62,904 nt of DNA. It comes from JBFWUW01 sp050247075 (lineage in GTDB: Bacteria > Planctomycetota > Planctomycetia > Pirellulales > JBFWUW01). A program made the translations under genes and the position numbers. The stretch is taken from the NCBI GenBank assembly GCA_050247075.1, contig JBFWUW010000040.1:1-62904 (forward strand), given 5' to 3'. Below the pieces are notes generated by a model. That model searched no databases. It worked only from the letters and a program-made list of their open reading frames with translations, and was not told where the DNA came from. Shown piece by piece: positions 1 through 7,637 of this stretch (positions are counted from its first letter, which is position 1; every line of letters starts with the position of its first letter).

Positions 1-1762
1 CGGCTTCCTCTTCCGAGTCGGCATCGTCGTCGGAGTCAACGGCGGCGTCTTCGTCGTCGGTCATTTCTTCCTCGTCCTCGGCACTTTCATCGGCGAACGG
101 ATCGCTGTCGGTCTCGGCCGACTCGGCATCTTCATCGTCCGCGTCTTCTTCCGCTTCGGCATCGTCATCGGAGTCCGCGGCGGCGTCTTCGTCGTCCTCC
201 ATCTCTTCATCATCGGTGTCGCTCTCATCAGCGAATGGATCGCTGTCAGTCTCGGAAGACTCGGCATCCTCTTCGTCGGCTTCCTCTTCCGAGTCAGCAT
301 CGTCATCGGAATCAACGGCCGCGTCTTCATCGTCGGCCATTTCTTCGTCGTCGCTATCGTCTCCGAATGGATCGCTGTCGGTCTCCGAGGACTCGGCATC
401 ATCGTCGTCCGCGTCTTCTTCCGAGTCAGCATCGTCATCGGAGTCCGCGGCGGCGTCTTCATCGTCTTCCATTTCTTCATCGGCATCGTCATCCGCATCT
501 ACCGCGGCATCTTCATCGTCCGCGTCCTCTTCCGAGTCGGCATCGTCATCGGAATCGACGGCTGCGTCTTCGTCGTCCTCCATCTCTTCTTCGTCGCTGT
601 CATCGCCAAACGGATCACTGTCGGTTTCCGATGATTCGGCATCTTCATCGTCCGCGTCCTCTTCCGAATCGGCATCGTCGTCGGAATCTGCCGCGGCGTC
701 CTCATCGTCGGCCATTTCCTCATCGTCTTCGGCCGGAGTATCTTCATCGTCACCGAACGGATCGCTGTCGGCCGATTCCTCGGCATCGTCAGCGGGCATC
801 TCTTCTTCGTCGGAATCCGCGTCGGCATCCGCATCGTCGGCTGGTTCGCTGGTATCTCCAAACGGATCATCCGCATCATCCGCGGGCGCGTCCGCTGCAT
901 CTTCCTCCGTCATTTCTTCGTCGTCCGAATCCGCGTCGGCATCATCGGCATCGTCCGCGGGTGCGTCCGCATCGTCATCGGCCATCTCTTCATCATCCGA
1001 CTCGCCGAACGGATCGGACTCGGCGTCCGCGTCGTCTTCGTCCGCATCATCCTCCATCGTTTCATCGTCGGCCGGTTCGTCGGTAACCGCGTCTTCGTCA
1101 GCGGGTTCGTCATCGCCGGTGTCTTCCTCGGGCATGTCTTCGGCCGGCTCATCGCCGAAATCGTCACCCGCGTCATCCGCGGGTTCGTCGGCTGGCTCCT
1201 CGCCAAACGGATCGCCATCGTCGGTATCGGCGGGGCGGGTAGCTGGTTTGGCACGCGCGCCCGGCACTGGTTTGGCGGGCACTTCCAGGTCGTCCGCGTC
1301 GGTGGTCACGCGCGGCTCGGCCGCGCGAATCTTGCCATACCGTTCGCGGCGTTGTTGCTGCACGCGCTCTGCGGCGGCTACGCGGGCCTTCACACGATGT
1401 TTTTCCAAAGCCACGCGCGGCGCGCCTTGAATCCGCTGGATGGAGCGGCCAACATTGAACAGCCCGTTGGCATCTTCCGCTTCTAGCTCCGCCCCTTTGG
1501 CGAAGTCGGCATCGGCCTCTTCCGGGCGGCCCAGCTTGATATAAGTGAACGCGCGGAAGTAATAGACCCGCGGGTCGCTGGTTCCCCCTTCGATCACGTC
1601 GCTAAAGGTGTCGAAGGCCTCCTGATTCTCACCCGAGAAAAATGCATGCACGCCATTGCCATACAATTGCGACAAGGCCGCATCTTGGGCGGCGGCATCG
1701 CCGAACAAAACCGCGGTGAGGATGAGCCCTCCCGTGACGATGGCCACACCAAGGCGTTGCAT
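1..1762 (-). CDS. Exported acidic repeat protein with DPFG motifs (C-terminus beyond left edge)
   Basis: Reading leftward from an ATG at 1762, the frame stays open to base 1, so 587 residues are visible and the C-terminus is missing. The start follows GGGAGAG by a few bases. Residues 1-22 form a signal peptide ending in GDAAAQ. Residues about 24-150 look like a short TPR-like helical region (a heptad such as YFRAFTYIKLGRPEEA) followed by a basic helical linker rich in R and Q. From about residue 185 onward the chain is almost only D, E, A and S, with repeated DSDDDADSEE blocks and about eight SDPFGD, SDPFAD or DPFGE motifs. This is not seen in housekeeping proteins. Function is unknown; a secreted or envelope protein with a disordered, highly charged tail is the reasonable reading. 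The opposite strand is open too, but only as a mirror of the repeat. Confidence 0.85.
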   Translation of the reverse strand, partial: MQRLGVAIVTGGLILTAVLFGDAAAQDAALSQLYGNGVHAFFSGENQEAFDTFSDVIEGGTSDPRVYYFRAFTYIKLGRPEEADADFAKGAELEAEDANGLFNVGRSIQRIQGAPRVALEKHRVKARVAAAERVQQQRRERYGKIRAAEPRVTTDADDLEVPAKPVPGARAKPATRPADTDDGDPFGEEPADEPADDAGDDFGDEPAEDMPEEDTGDDEPADEDAVTDEPADDETMEDDADEDDADAESDPFGESDDEEMADDDADAPADDADDADADSDDEEMTEEDAADAPADDADDPFGDTSEPADDADADADSDEEEMPADDAEESADSDPFGDDEDTPAEDDEEMADDEDAAADSDDDADSEEDADDEDAESSETDSDPFGDDSDEEEMEDDEDAAVDSDDDADSEEDADDEDAAVDADDDADEEMEDDEDAAADSDDDADSEEDADDDDAESSETDSDPFGDDSDDEEMADDEDAAVDSDDDADSEEEADEEDAESSETDSDPFADESDTDDEEMEDDEDAAADSDDDAEAEEDADDEDAESAETDSDPFADESAEDEEEMTDDEDAAVDSDDDADSEEEA

Positions 1763-1926
1763 ACAATCTCTCCCAAGAAAAAAGGTTCGACCGGGCTTGA
1801 AAGCGGGGGCAAGAACACCAAACAGCCCGACGTGGCAGCCGCCAACAGCCGCCTCAAGCCGGAAATTGCCGATGAGCAAGTTCCATCGTAGTCTGGCAAT
1901 AGGCCAGTTTCAAGCAAACACCGGCC

Positions 1927-2023
1927 AAGGAACTGGCCCGAAATAGCTTCTTTTTCCAACGCCCTTTCCCGGTAATTCGGGAAAGGTTGAAAAGCCACGG
2001 CAGCCATTCCGGGCCAGTTCCTT
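1927..2023. repeat. MITE-like 97-bp inverted repeat, copy 1
   Basis: The left end AAGGAACTGGCCCG (1927-1940) is the exact reverse complement of the right end CGGGCCAGTTCCTT (2010-2023). The interior contains a second hairpin, CTTTCCCGGTAATTCGGGAAAG. A related element lies at 9163-9257 with the same ends, the same length and the same kind of internal hairpin. No coding capacity is present, so it would need a transposase from elsewhere. Confidence 0.75.
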
Positions 2024-2038
2024 TGGACTTTCGCCCAC

Positions 2039-2068
2039 TTGACTTGATTTGCTCAATTTCGCTACACT
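2039..2068 (+). promoter_or_regulatory. Sigma-70-type promoter for the first DUF1501 gene
   Basis: TTGACT (2039-2044) and TACACT (2063-2068) are separated by 18 bp, close to the -35/-10 consensus. The start codon at 2139 would then follow a leader of about 65 nt. Transcription would begin about 50 bp downstream of the MITE-like repeat. Confidence 0.5.
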
Positions 2069-2138
2069 TAAGGTTCGATCAAAGATTACTGATGCAATAC
2101 CTCAGACAATGTCGTTTGCACCTTTTGGAGTTAGCCCC

Positions 2139-3515
2139 ATGTTGCGCATCAACGCCGGTCGGACGGGCAGCTATTGCGATGGTCTAAGCCGCCGCAGTTT
2201 TGTTCAACTGGGTGTGGCCGGTATGGCCACTACCGGCCTGTCGGGCATTTTGCGGGCCAAAGCGGCTTCCGCCAGCGCTGGCATTCAGCCCAAAGACACA
2301 TCCGTGATCTTGATCTGGCTGGATGGCGGGCCGGGCCACATGGACATGTACGACATGAAGCCCGAGGCTCCAGCAGAGTTTCGCGGGCTGTGGAACCCCA
2401 TCAGCACCAACGTGTCGGGCTTTGAGATGACGGAGCTTTATCCGTTGCAAGCCAAGGTAGCCGACAAGTTTTCGATGGTCCGGTCGCTGCATCACAACCA
2501 GGGAGACCACTTCACCGGCGGGCACTACATGCTAACCGGACGCGGCGGAGCGTCGGGCGGAAGCACGCCAGGCCGTTATCCCTCGTTTGGCTCCATCGCC
2601 ACCAAAGTGGTTGGCTCGCGCAAGCCGGGCATTCCGCCGTACATTGCCGTGCCGTATGCCTCCAGCATCGGCCTGCGGCCGGGCTATTTTGGCGCTAACT
2701 ATCTGGGCATCGAACACAACCCGTTTGAAGTGGAAGGCGACCCGAACACTCCGTATTTCCAAGTGCAGAACCTGGGGACCAACGCCAATCTGACGCTGGA
2801 GCGATTGGAAGACCGCACGGGCTTGCGCAAATACTTCGATAACCTCAGCCGCGATGCGGACAACAAAGGCACCCTCGACGCCATGGACCGCTTCGACCGC
2901 CAGGCGTACGACCTGGTGACGGGTCCGGCCCGGCGAGCTTTCGATATCAACGCCGAAGACCCCCGTTTGCGAGACACCTACGGTCGCACCAACTGGGGCC
3001 AATCAACCTTGCTGGCCCGGCGGCTGGTGGAAGCCGGCTCGACCTTTGTCACCGTGCATTACGGCGGCTGGGACCACCACTGGGATCTGAAAGAAGGTTA
3101 CGAGCGCGTGCTGCCGCAAGTCGATCAAGCCGTGGCGGCCTTGTTCAATGATCTGTCGGATCGAGGCTTGTTGGATACCACCCTGGTCATGCTGTGTGGC
3201 GAGTTCAGCCGCACGCCCCGCATGAACGACGGCGGCAACGGCGGCCCGGCTGGCAGCATGGGCACCCCCGGCCGCGACCACTGGGGCAATTCGATGTTCT
3301 GCCTGATGGGTGGCGGCGGCGTCCGCGGCGGCCAAATCGTCGGCTCGACCACTCGATTGGGAGACGCTCCCAAGGATCGGCCGATCACTCCGTTCGACAT
3401 CCACGCTACCGTTTACCACTTGTTGGGAGTCGATCCCACGATCAACTTCCTCAACCACTCCGGCCGGCCGGTTCCGGCCATCGACCACGGCAGCGTGATC
3501 CACGAGTTGTTGTAG
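2139..3515 (+). CDS. DUF1501 family exported protein (1 of 3)
   Basis: This 458-residue protein has a twin-arginine signal (SRRSFVQLGVAG) and the sulfatase-like DUF1501 fold: LIWLDGGPGHMDMYDMKPEAP near the N-terminus, HHNQGDHFTGGHYMLTGR, and near the end CGEFSRTPRMN and GRDHWGN, which match the metal-site motifs of alkaline-phosphatase-superfamily relatives. The start at 2139 is chosen because GGAG lies about 9 nt upstream and the Tat signal follows; an ATG at 2109 and one at 2049 are less likely. DUF1501 genes are abundant in planctomycetes and are usually paired with DUF1549/DUF1553 cytochrome-like genes. No such partner is present here. The biochemical activity of the family is not established. 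Confidence 0.92.
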   Translation: MLRINAGRTGSYCDGLSRRSFVQLGVAGMATTGLSGILRAKAASASAGIQPKDTSVILIWLDGGPGHMDMYDMKPEAPAEFRGLWNPISTNVSGFEMTELYPLQAKVADKFSMVRSLHHNQGDHFTGGHYMLTGRGGASGGSTPGRYPSFGSIATKVVGSRKPGIPPYIAVPYASSIGLRPGYFGANYLGIEHNPFEVEGDPNTPYFQVQNLGTNANLTLERLEDRTGLRKYFDNLSRDADNKGTLDAMDRFDRQAYDLVTGPARRAFDINAEDPRLRDTYGRTNWGQSTLLARRLVEAGSTFVTVHYGGWDHHWDLKEGYERVLPQVDQAVAALFNDLSDRGLLDTTLVMLCGEFSRTPRMNDGGNGGPAGSMGTPGRDHWGNSMFCLMGGGGVRGGQIVGSTTRLGDAPKDRPITPFDIHATVYHLLGVDPTINFLNHSGRPVPAIDHGSVIHELL

Positions 3516-3527
3516 AACGGCGGGCGG

Positions 3528-4526
3528 CTAGGCCTCACCACGAAAAAACCTCTGTCCCAGCACGTTCTTTTTGGACGTCAACGGGCCAGGCGTGGTGTCT
3601 TCTTGATAGACGCCGACCACCATGTTGTATTTGGCGTCGAGATCGTCGGCGTAGTGGACCAGCATCGCTTCGGGCGTCATCGGCGGCTTAGGCGAGCCCC
3701 ACTCGGGCAGCCGCTGGTGCGAAACAATAATGTGCTCCAGCCGCAGCAAGGTCTCGGCGTCGATATCGCGGCCGGCCGCCGCTTCGCGAAGCATGTCGCG
3801 GCCTTGCAGGATGTGCCCGATGAGTTCTCCGGCCGGCGTGTAGATCGTCCCCATCGGCTGCTCGTCCAATTCTCGCAGCTTGCCGATGTCGTGCAAAACG
3901 GCTCCAGCCACCACCAGCCCGCGATTCAGCCGCGGCTGCAAGTGCGGGTAATAGTCGTCGTACTTGTCGGCCAAAAAAGCGGCCGTGCGGGTTACGCTTA
4001 GCACATGCTCCAGCCAGCCGCCGACGTAGGCATGGTGGACCCGCGACGCCCCGGGCAGCGTCAACAGTTCCTGGCGGTTCCCCTCTAGCAGATCAAGCAC
4101 CAGTTTCCGCAGCGCCGGGTTGTCGATCCATTGTTCGGCCATCGCCGCCAGTTCGGCGAACATCATCGCCGGATCAAACCGCGACCGGGGCAAAAACATC
4201 GTGGGGTCGAACCCGTCGGTAGCATCGGCGGGCGTGACCGGGCGAATGCGGCGAATATCGAGCTGCGGGCCGTAGTTGGTCTCGCGATAAATGGCCCTAA
4301 TCTTGAAGCAATCGCCGGGCGTCCAGCTTTCCCGGCAGTCCACCGCGAACGGCGAGTCACCCCACAACGGAAAGACCACCTCGCGCAGGCCATCCCGAAA
4401 ACCAACCTTGAAATACGGCTTGCCGTCGCGCGTCTGCAACTCCTCCTTCCGCGACAACAGCGCAAACAGGTCCGCCTCTTGGCCATTGGCCAGTTCGCAC
4501 AACGGAACAATTGGCATGGACTTCAT
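3528..4526 (-). CDS. OB-fold plus HD-domain phosphohydrolase (YhaM-like)
   Basis: A 332-residue protein. Residues about 10-100 resemble a nucleic-acid-binding OB fold (KPYFKVGFRDGLREVVFPLWGD). The second half is an HD domain with VHHAYVGGWLEH (163-174) and VLHDIGK, whose HD pair is at 212-213, followed by HIIVSHQ. This order is that of YhaM/CBF1-type 3'-5' exoribonucleases, so RNA or DNA end trimming is the likely role. The start could be 4526 or 4517 (both ATG); the open frame extends to 4628, but that extension runs through a GAACACTGA-type repeat and is judged non-coding. It converges with the DUF1501 gene 12 bp away. Confidence 0.82.
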   Translation of the reverse strand: MKSMPIVPLCELANGQEADLFALLSRKEELQTRDGKPYFKVGFRDGLREVVFPLWGDSPFAVDCRESWTPGDCFKIRAIYRETNYGPQLDIRRIRPVTPADATDGFDPTMFLPRSRFDPAMMFAELAAMAEQWIDNPALRKLVLDLLEGNRQELLTLPGASRVHHAYVGGWLEHVLSVTRTAAFLADKYDDYYPHLQPRLNRGLVVAGAVLHDIGKLRELDEQPMGTIYTPAGELIGHILQGRDMLREAAAGRDIDAETLLRLEHIIVSHQRLPEWGSPKPPMTPEAMLVHYADDLDAKYNMVVGVYQEDTTPGPLTSKKNVLGQRFFRGEA

Positions 4527-4553
4527 TAAAGGCAGAAGGATGAAGGATGAAGA

Positions 4554-4640
4554 AAAGCTGTCAGCGGAGAAGCTGTCAGCCATTGGCGAAGCTAGTTCGG
4601 CATCAACCGAACACCGAACACCAAACACTGAACACTCCTA
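4554..4640. repeat. CTGTCAGC / GAACACTGA dispersed repeat, copy 1
   Basis: The stretch contains GCTGTCAGCGGAGAAGCTGT followed by a run of GAACACCGAACAC-type units and ends near CACTGAACACTCC. The same two word types recur at 5755-5947 and, in fragments, at 58446-58480 and 59590-59613. It lies upstream of the HD/OB gene. Confidence 0.7.
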
Positions 4641-4823
4641 TTTATCCCTCCTATTCTGGTCAGCGAAGTTGCGCCGGGTCAATTGTGGGAGGCAAGAGGT
4701 GCCTTGGCCTGTGGTAGTCGTCACGACCGTTACGCGCGTCATGGTAGGGGGGCGGGCCGGTCGATGGGATTTTGGTGGGCCGTGAGAGATGGCGGCCGTT
4801 CGCTCTTTTTGCCAGGTGCGGCC

Positions 4824-5753
4824 ATGCCTCCGCGTAAATCGCTTGTGCCCGCCGCGGGTCCGCGGCCCGACCATCCGTATGTGGGCGCTTTCTTCGACTA
4901 TCTGAGGAACGAGTGCCACCTGGCGGAGAACACGGCCTTGGCCTATCGCCGCGATGCCCGGCGGTTCTTTCAATGGATGGCGGGCCGGCATGTCGCCGAC
5001 CTGAAGATTTCCGATCTTTCCGATTATGCCGCCTGGCTGCGAGAGCAAAGCCTGGCACCGGCCAGCGCGGCCCGGCACATTGTCTCGTTGAAAATGATGT
5101 TCCGCTACTTGCAGATCGAGGGGGCTGTCTCGGAGAGCCCCGCCGAACTGATCGGTTCGCCCAAGCTGTGGCAGCGCGTGCCGCAGGTGCTTTCGTCCGT
5201 GGAGGTGGAAAAGCTGCTGGCCGCCCCGCGCCCGCCGCGGTCGCTGTGGCGGCGAGACCGGGCGCTGTTGGAACTGCTGTATGCCACCGGCTGCCGTGCC
5301 TCGGAAGTGACCAATCTGGAACGCCGCGACGTTCACCTGGACGAAGGACATTGCCGCTGCCAGGGAAAGGGGGACAAACAACGCATGGTGCCGCTGGGCA
5401 AAAAGGCCGTGGCGGCCATTCGCGAGTACCTGGAGCACGAACGCCCGCTGATCTGCAAACTGGTGCCGAGCGAACCGCGCTGGCTGCTGCTTTCTCGGCA
5501 TGCCTTGCGTCTGCGGCGCGAACGCATCTGGGAACTGGTCAAAGAGTACTCCGCCCGCATCGGCGCATCGGACGAAGTCAGCCCCCACACACTGCGGCAC
5601 AGCTTTGCCACGCACATGCTGACCGGCGGGGCCGATCTGCGGCAGGTTCAAGAAATGCTAGGCCACTCCAGCATCGCCACGACGCAAATCTACACACACG
5701 TCGATGCTAGCCGGCTCAAAAGCGTGCATAAGCAATTCCACCCGAGGGGGTAA
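4824..5753 (+). CDS. xerD: Tyrosine recombinase XerD-type
   Basis: The 309-residue protein has the two-domain layout of XerC/XerD: an N-terminal SAM-like domain (17-105, DYLRNECHLAENTALAYRRD) and a catalytic domain carrying R158 (TGCRASE), K182 (GKGDKQR), H255-x-x-R258 (SPHTLRHSFATH), H281 (LGHSSIATTQ) and Y290 (IYTHVD). All catalytic residues are present. Length and sequence fit the housekeeping chromosome-dimer resolvase better than a phage or integron integrase, and no att-like duplication is seen. The ATG at 4824 is preferred over an upstream one at 4683, because the extra 47 residues are low-quality sequence. Assignment to XerD rather than XerC is by general resemblance only. Confidence 0.88.
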   Translation: MPPRKSLVPAAGPRPDHPYVGAFFDYLRNECHLAENTALAYRRDARRFFQWMAGRHVADLKISDLSDYAAWLREQSLAPASAARHIVSLKMMFRYLQIEGAVSESPAELIGSPKLWQRVPQVLSSVEVEKLLAAPRPPRSLWRRDRALLELLYATGCRASEVTNLERRDVHLDEGHCRCQGKGDKQRMVPLGKKAVAAIREYLEHERPLICKLVPSEPRWLLLSRHALRLRRERIWELVKEYSARIGASDEVSPHTLRHSFATHMLTGGADLRQVQEMLGHSSIATTQIYTHVDASRLKSVHKQFHPRG

Positions 5754-5754
5754 A

Positions 5755-5947
5755 AAGAGCTGTCAACGGAGAAGCTGTCAGCGAGAAAGCCGTCAGCGGA
5801 GAAGCTGTCAGCCATCAGCTTCTTGTTGTCGTAAAGAGCCCGGCGTCATCTGAACACCGAACACTGAAAACCGAACACTGAGAACTGAAAACTGACTACT
5901 GAAAACTGTTTGCTGATGGCTGACAGCTTCTCCGCTGACGGCTTTCT
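5755..5947. repeat. Long inverted repeat with 36-bp perfect arms between convergent genes
   Basis: Bases 5784-5819 and 5912-5947 are exact reverse complements over 36 bp (core GTCAGCGGAGAAGCTGTCAG). The 92-bp loop is a run of GAACACTGAAAAC-type units. The element fills the gap between the xerD and phosphofructokinase stop codons and could act as a bidirectional transcription barrier. An extra half copy (AACGGAGAAGCTGTCAGC) precedes the left arm. Confidence 0.85.
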
Positions 5948-5949
5948 TC

Positions 5950-7263
5950 TCACTCATTCACATACGTTTCCAAGAATCTCGCCAATCGATGGAAGTCGCT
6001 GCCGGCTTGGATGTAGCGGACGACCGTTACCAGGTTGTCGGGGTTCACCAGTTTCTCAAACGGCACATAGTTGAGTTCAAGCTGGCCCGACACCGATACC
6101 ATCACTCCGTTCAGGCACTTTTCGACCAAGGCCCGGTAAGCCCCCACGCCTAGCTGGCTTCCCAGCATCACGTCGAAAGCGTGCGGCCGCGCGCAGCGCA
6201 CCTCGTATCCCAGCGCCAGGCCGGTCACTTTGCGAGACTTGCTGGTTTGCTTCTTGTATTCGTCAGAGACCAGCTTGGCGAACATCCGGCCCAGGTTGAC
6301 GTGCGAAATGGAGATATGGCCGTGCTCGTCGCGGGGGATGCCTTCGAGGTACTTTTGCGGCAGGAACTCGGCCAGCCCCTCGGCCATCACCACCACGCCA
6401 TAAGGCTTGCCCTCGGACTCTTCCCGCACGCGCATGGTCTTCACGATCCGCTGCACGACCAGTTCAACATTCATGATCTGCCGCGTGCTGGTTTCTCCGG
6501 TCTTCTCGTTTTTAACCTGTTCCGTGTCGGCGTACTTGCCGGTGATATCCTCGACGCTGATTGCCAAGCTGGCCTCGCCGGCGATGGCTGCTCCATAGGC
6601 CAGCCAGCCGGCGCTGCGGCCCATGGTCTCGACCAGGAAGTAAGTGGCCATCGCCTCGGCATCGGCCAGCAGGTTGCGGATCTCCGCCGCCAAATTTTCG
6701 ACCGCGGTAAAATAGCCAAAGGTGAAGTCGATGCCCATGTAATCGTTGTCGATCGTCTTCGGCAAATGCACCACCGGAATCTTTTTCGATCCGGCGGGCA
6801 GCGTCTCTTGAAACAGCTTGAACTTGTTGGCCGTTTTGAGCGTGTCGTCGCCGCCAATCGAGACCAAGGCATCAACCTCCAGCGAGCACAGCGCTTCGTA
6901 CACCGCCTTTAGCGGCTTGTTCTTTTGCGGGTCGCTCAGATGGGCCGGAGCCTCGATATGCTTGCCGGGGTTGGTGCGGGCCGTGCCGATCATGATCCCC
7001 TGGCTGTTGCGCGTCCGTTTCAGCCTGTTCTGATCGAGCAGAACATAGTCGCGGCCCAGTTGCAGCGGCGTCTCGGTCGAGTAGCCCACCAGCTTGCTGT
7101 AGCCATGCAGAATACCGAGCACCTGGATGTTGTTCCGCAAGAAGGAAGAGGCCGCCGTGGAGATCACCGCGTTGGCGGCGGGTGCCGGCCCGCCGGCAAA
7201 CAAAATGGCCGCGCGGCGGATACTGCTTTCGACTTGAGGCGGACGAGACAAGGTTGTGGACAT
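5950..7263 (-). CDS. pfp: Pyrophosphate-dependent 6-phosphofructokinase
   Basis: The 437-residue protein is a PfkA-superfamily enzyme that phosphorylates fructose 6-phosphate. GGDDT at 137-141 has an aspartate where ATP-dependent enzymes have glycine, and PKTIDND at 168-174 carries the lysine typical of PPi-using enzymes; together they indicate pyrophosphate rather than ATP as phosphoryl donor. The substrate region ETMGRSAGWLA and MAEGLAEFLP are also present. The reaction is reversible, so it can serve glycolysis and gluconeogenesis. The stop lies within 3 bp of the 36-bp inverted repeat. A short hairpin (AGCGCCGC / GCGGCGCT, 7306-7326) sits in the leader about 40 nt upstream of the start. 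Confidence 0.92.
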   Translation of the reverse strand: MSTTLSRPPQVESSIRRAAILFAGGPAPAANAVISTAASSFLRNNIQVLGILHGYSKLVGYSTETPLQLGRDYVLLDQNRLKRTRNSQGIMIGTARTNPGKHIEAPAHLSDPQKNKPLKAVYEALCSLEVDALVSIGGDDTLKTANKFKLFQETLPAGSKKIPVVHLPKTIDNDYMGIDFTFGYFTAVENLAAEIRNLLADAEAMATYFLVETMGRSAGWLAYGAAIAGEASLAISVEDITGKYADTEQVKNEKTGETSTRQIMNVELVVQRIVKTMRVREESEGKPYGVVVMAEGLAEFLPQKYLEGIPRDEHGHISISHVNLGRMFAKLVSDEYKKQTSKSRKVTGLALGYEVRCARPHAFDVMLGSQLGVGAYRALVEKCLNGVMVSVSGQLELNYVPFEKLVNPDNLVTVVRYIQAGSDFHRLARFLETYVNE

Positions 7264-7637
7264 GCAATTTACCTGGCAATAGGTTCAAACAAGGTCGCGC
7301 CTGCTAGCGCCGCGAAATGCGGCGCTGGCCCTTCGTTAGCCCTCGATTTCTCGTCTACGTTTTAGCGAAAACCGGCCCCGCCTGACAGGGCATCGGGCGG
7401 TGCCGCGATGCCGTCGCGAAAAGTCCTTCCGGCGGAGGCGGGACGACATGAAAATCTTGCGATTCGCGGGAGACACTACGGCCGTGGCGGCCGCGCGAGC
7501 GAATATCCGTCGAGTCGTACTCGGCAGCCGGAACCGATCTCTTGTGATGCCAGAATAGGCGGTCGGCGCATGGCAGCTCGTTGGCCAGCAAGCTAGAATG
7601 GGACCGGTTTGCAATTCCTTCCCGCGGGAGATTGGCC
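7264..7637. other. Divergent intergenic region
   Basis: This gap separates the divergent pfp and second DUF1501 genes. It contains the small hairpin 7306-7326 in the pfp leader. Frames open here (for example 7336-7683 on the minus strand) show no recognisable protein. I see nothing else. Confidence 0.6.

Larger units (their letters stand above)
1763..2138. other. Intergenic region between divergent genes
   Basis: This gap separates the acidic repeat gene from the first DUF1501 gene. It holds one MITE-like inverted repeat (1927-2023) and a good promoter for the rightward gene (2039-2068). No further gene is supported. Confidence 0.7.

Noticed and set aside
216..1430. Long serine-rich frame on the plus strand (404 codons)
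   Set aside because: It is the mirror of the D/E/A/S repeats of the minus-strand gene. It has no ribosome site, and its sequence consists only of S, A and E words.
4638..5651. 337-codon minus-strand frame over xerD
   Set aside because: xerD has all catalytic residues and matches its family; the antisense frame has no recognisable domain.
4824..5753. xerD as a mobile-element integrase
   Set aside because: Sequence and length fit a chromosomal Xer recombinase, and no att repeat, phage gene or cassette is adjacent.
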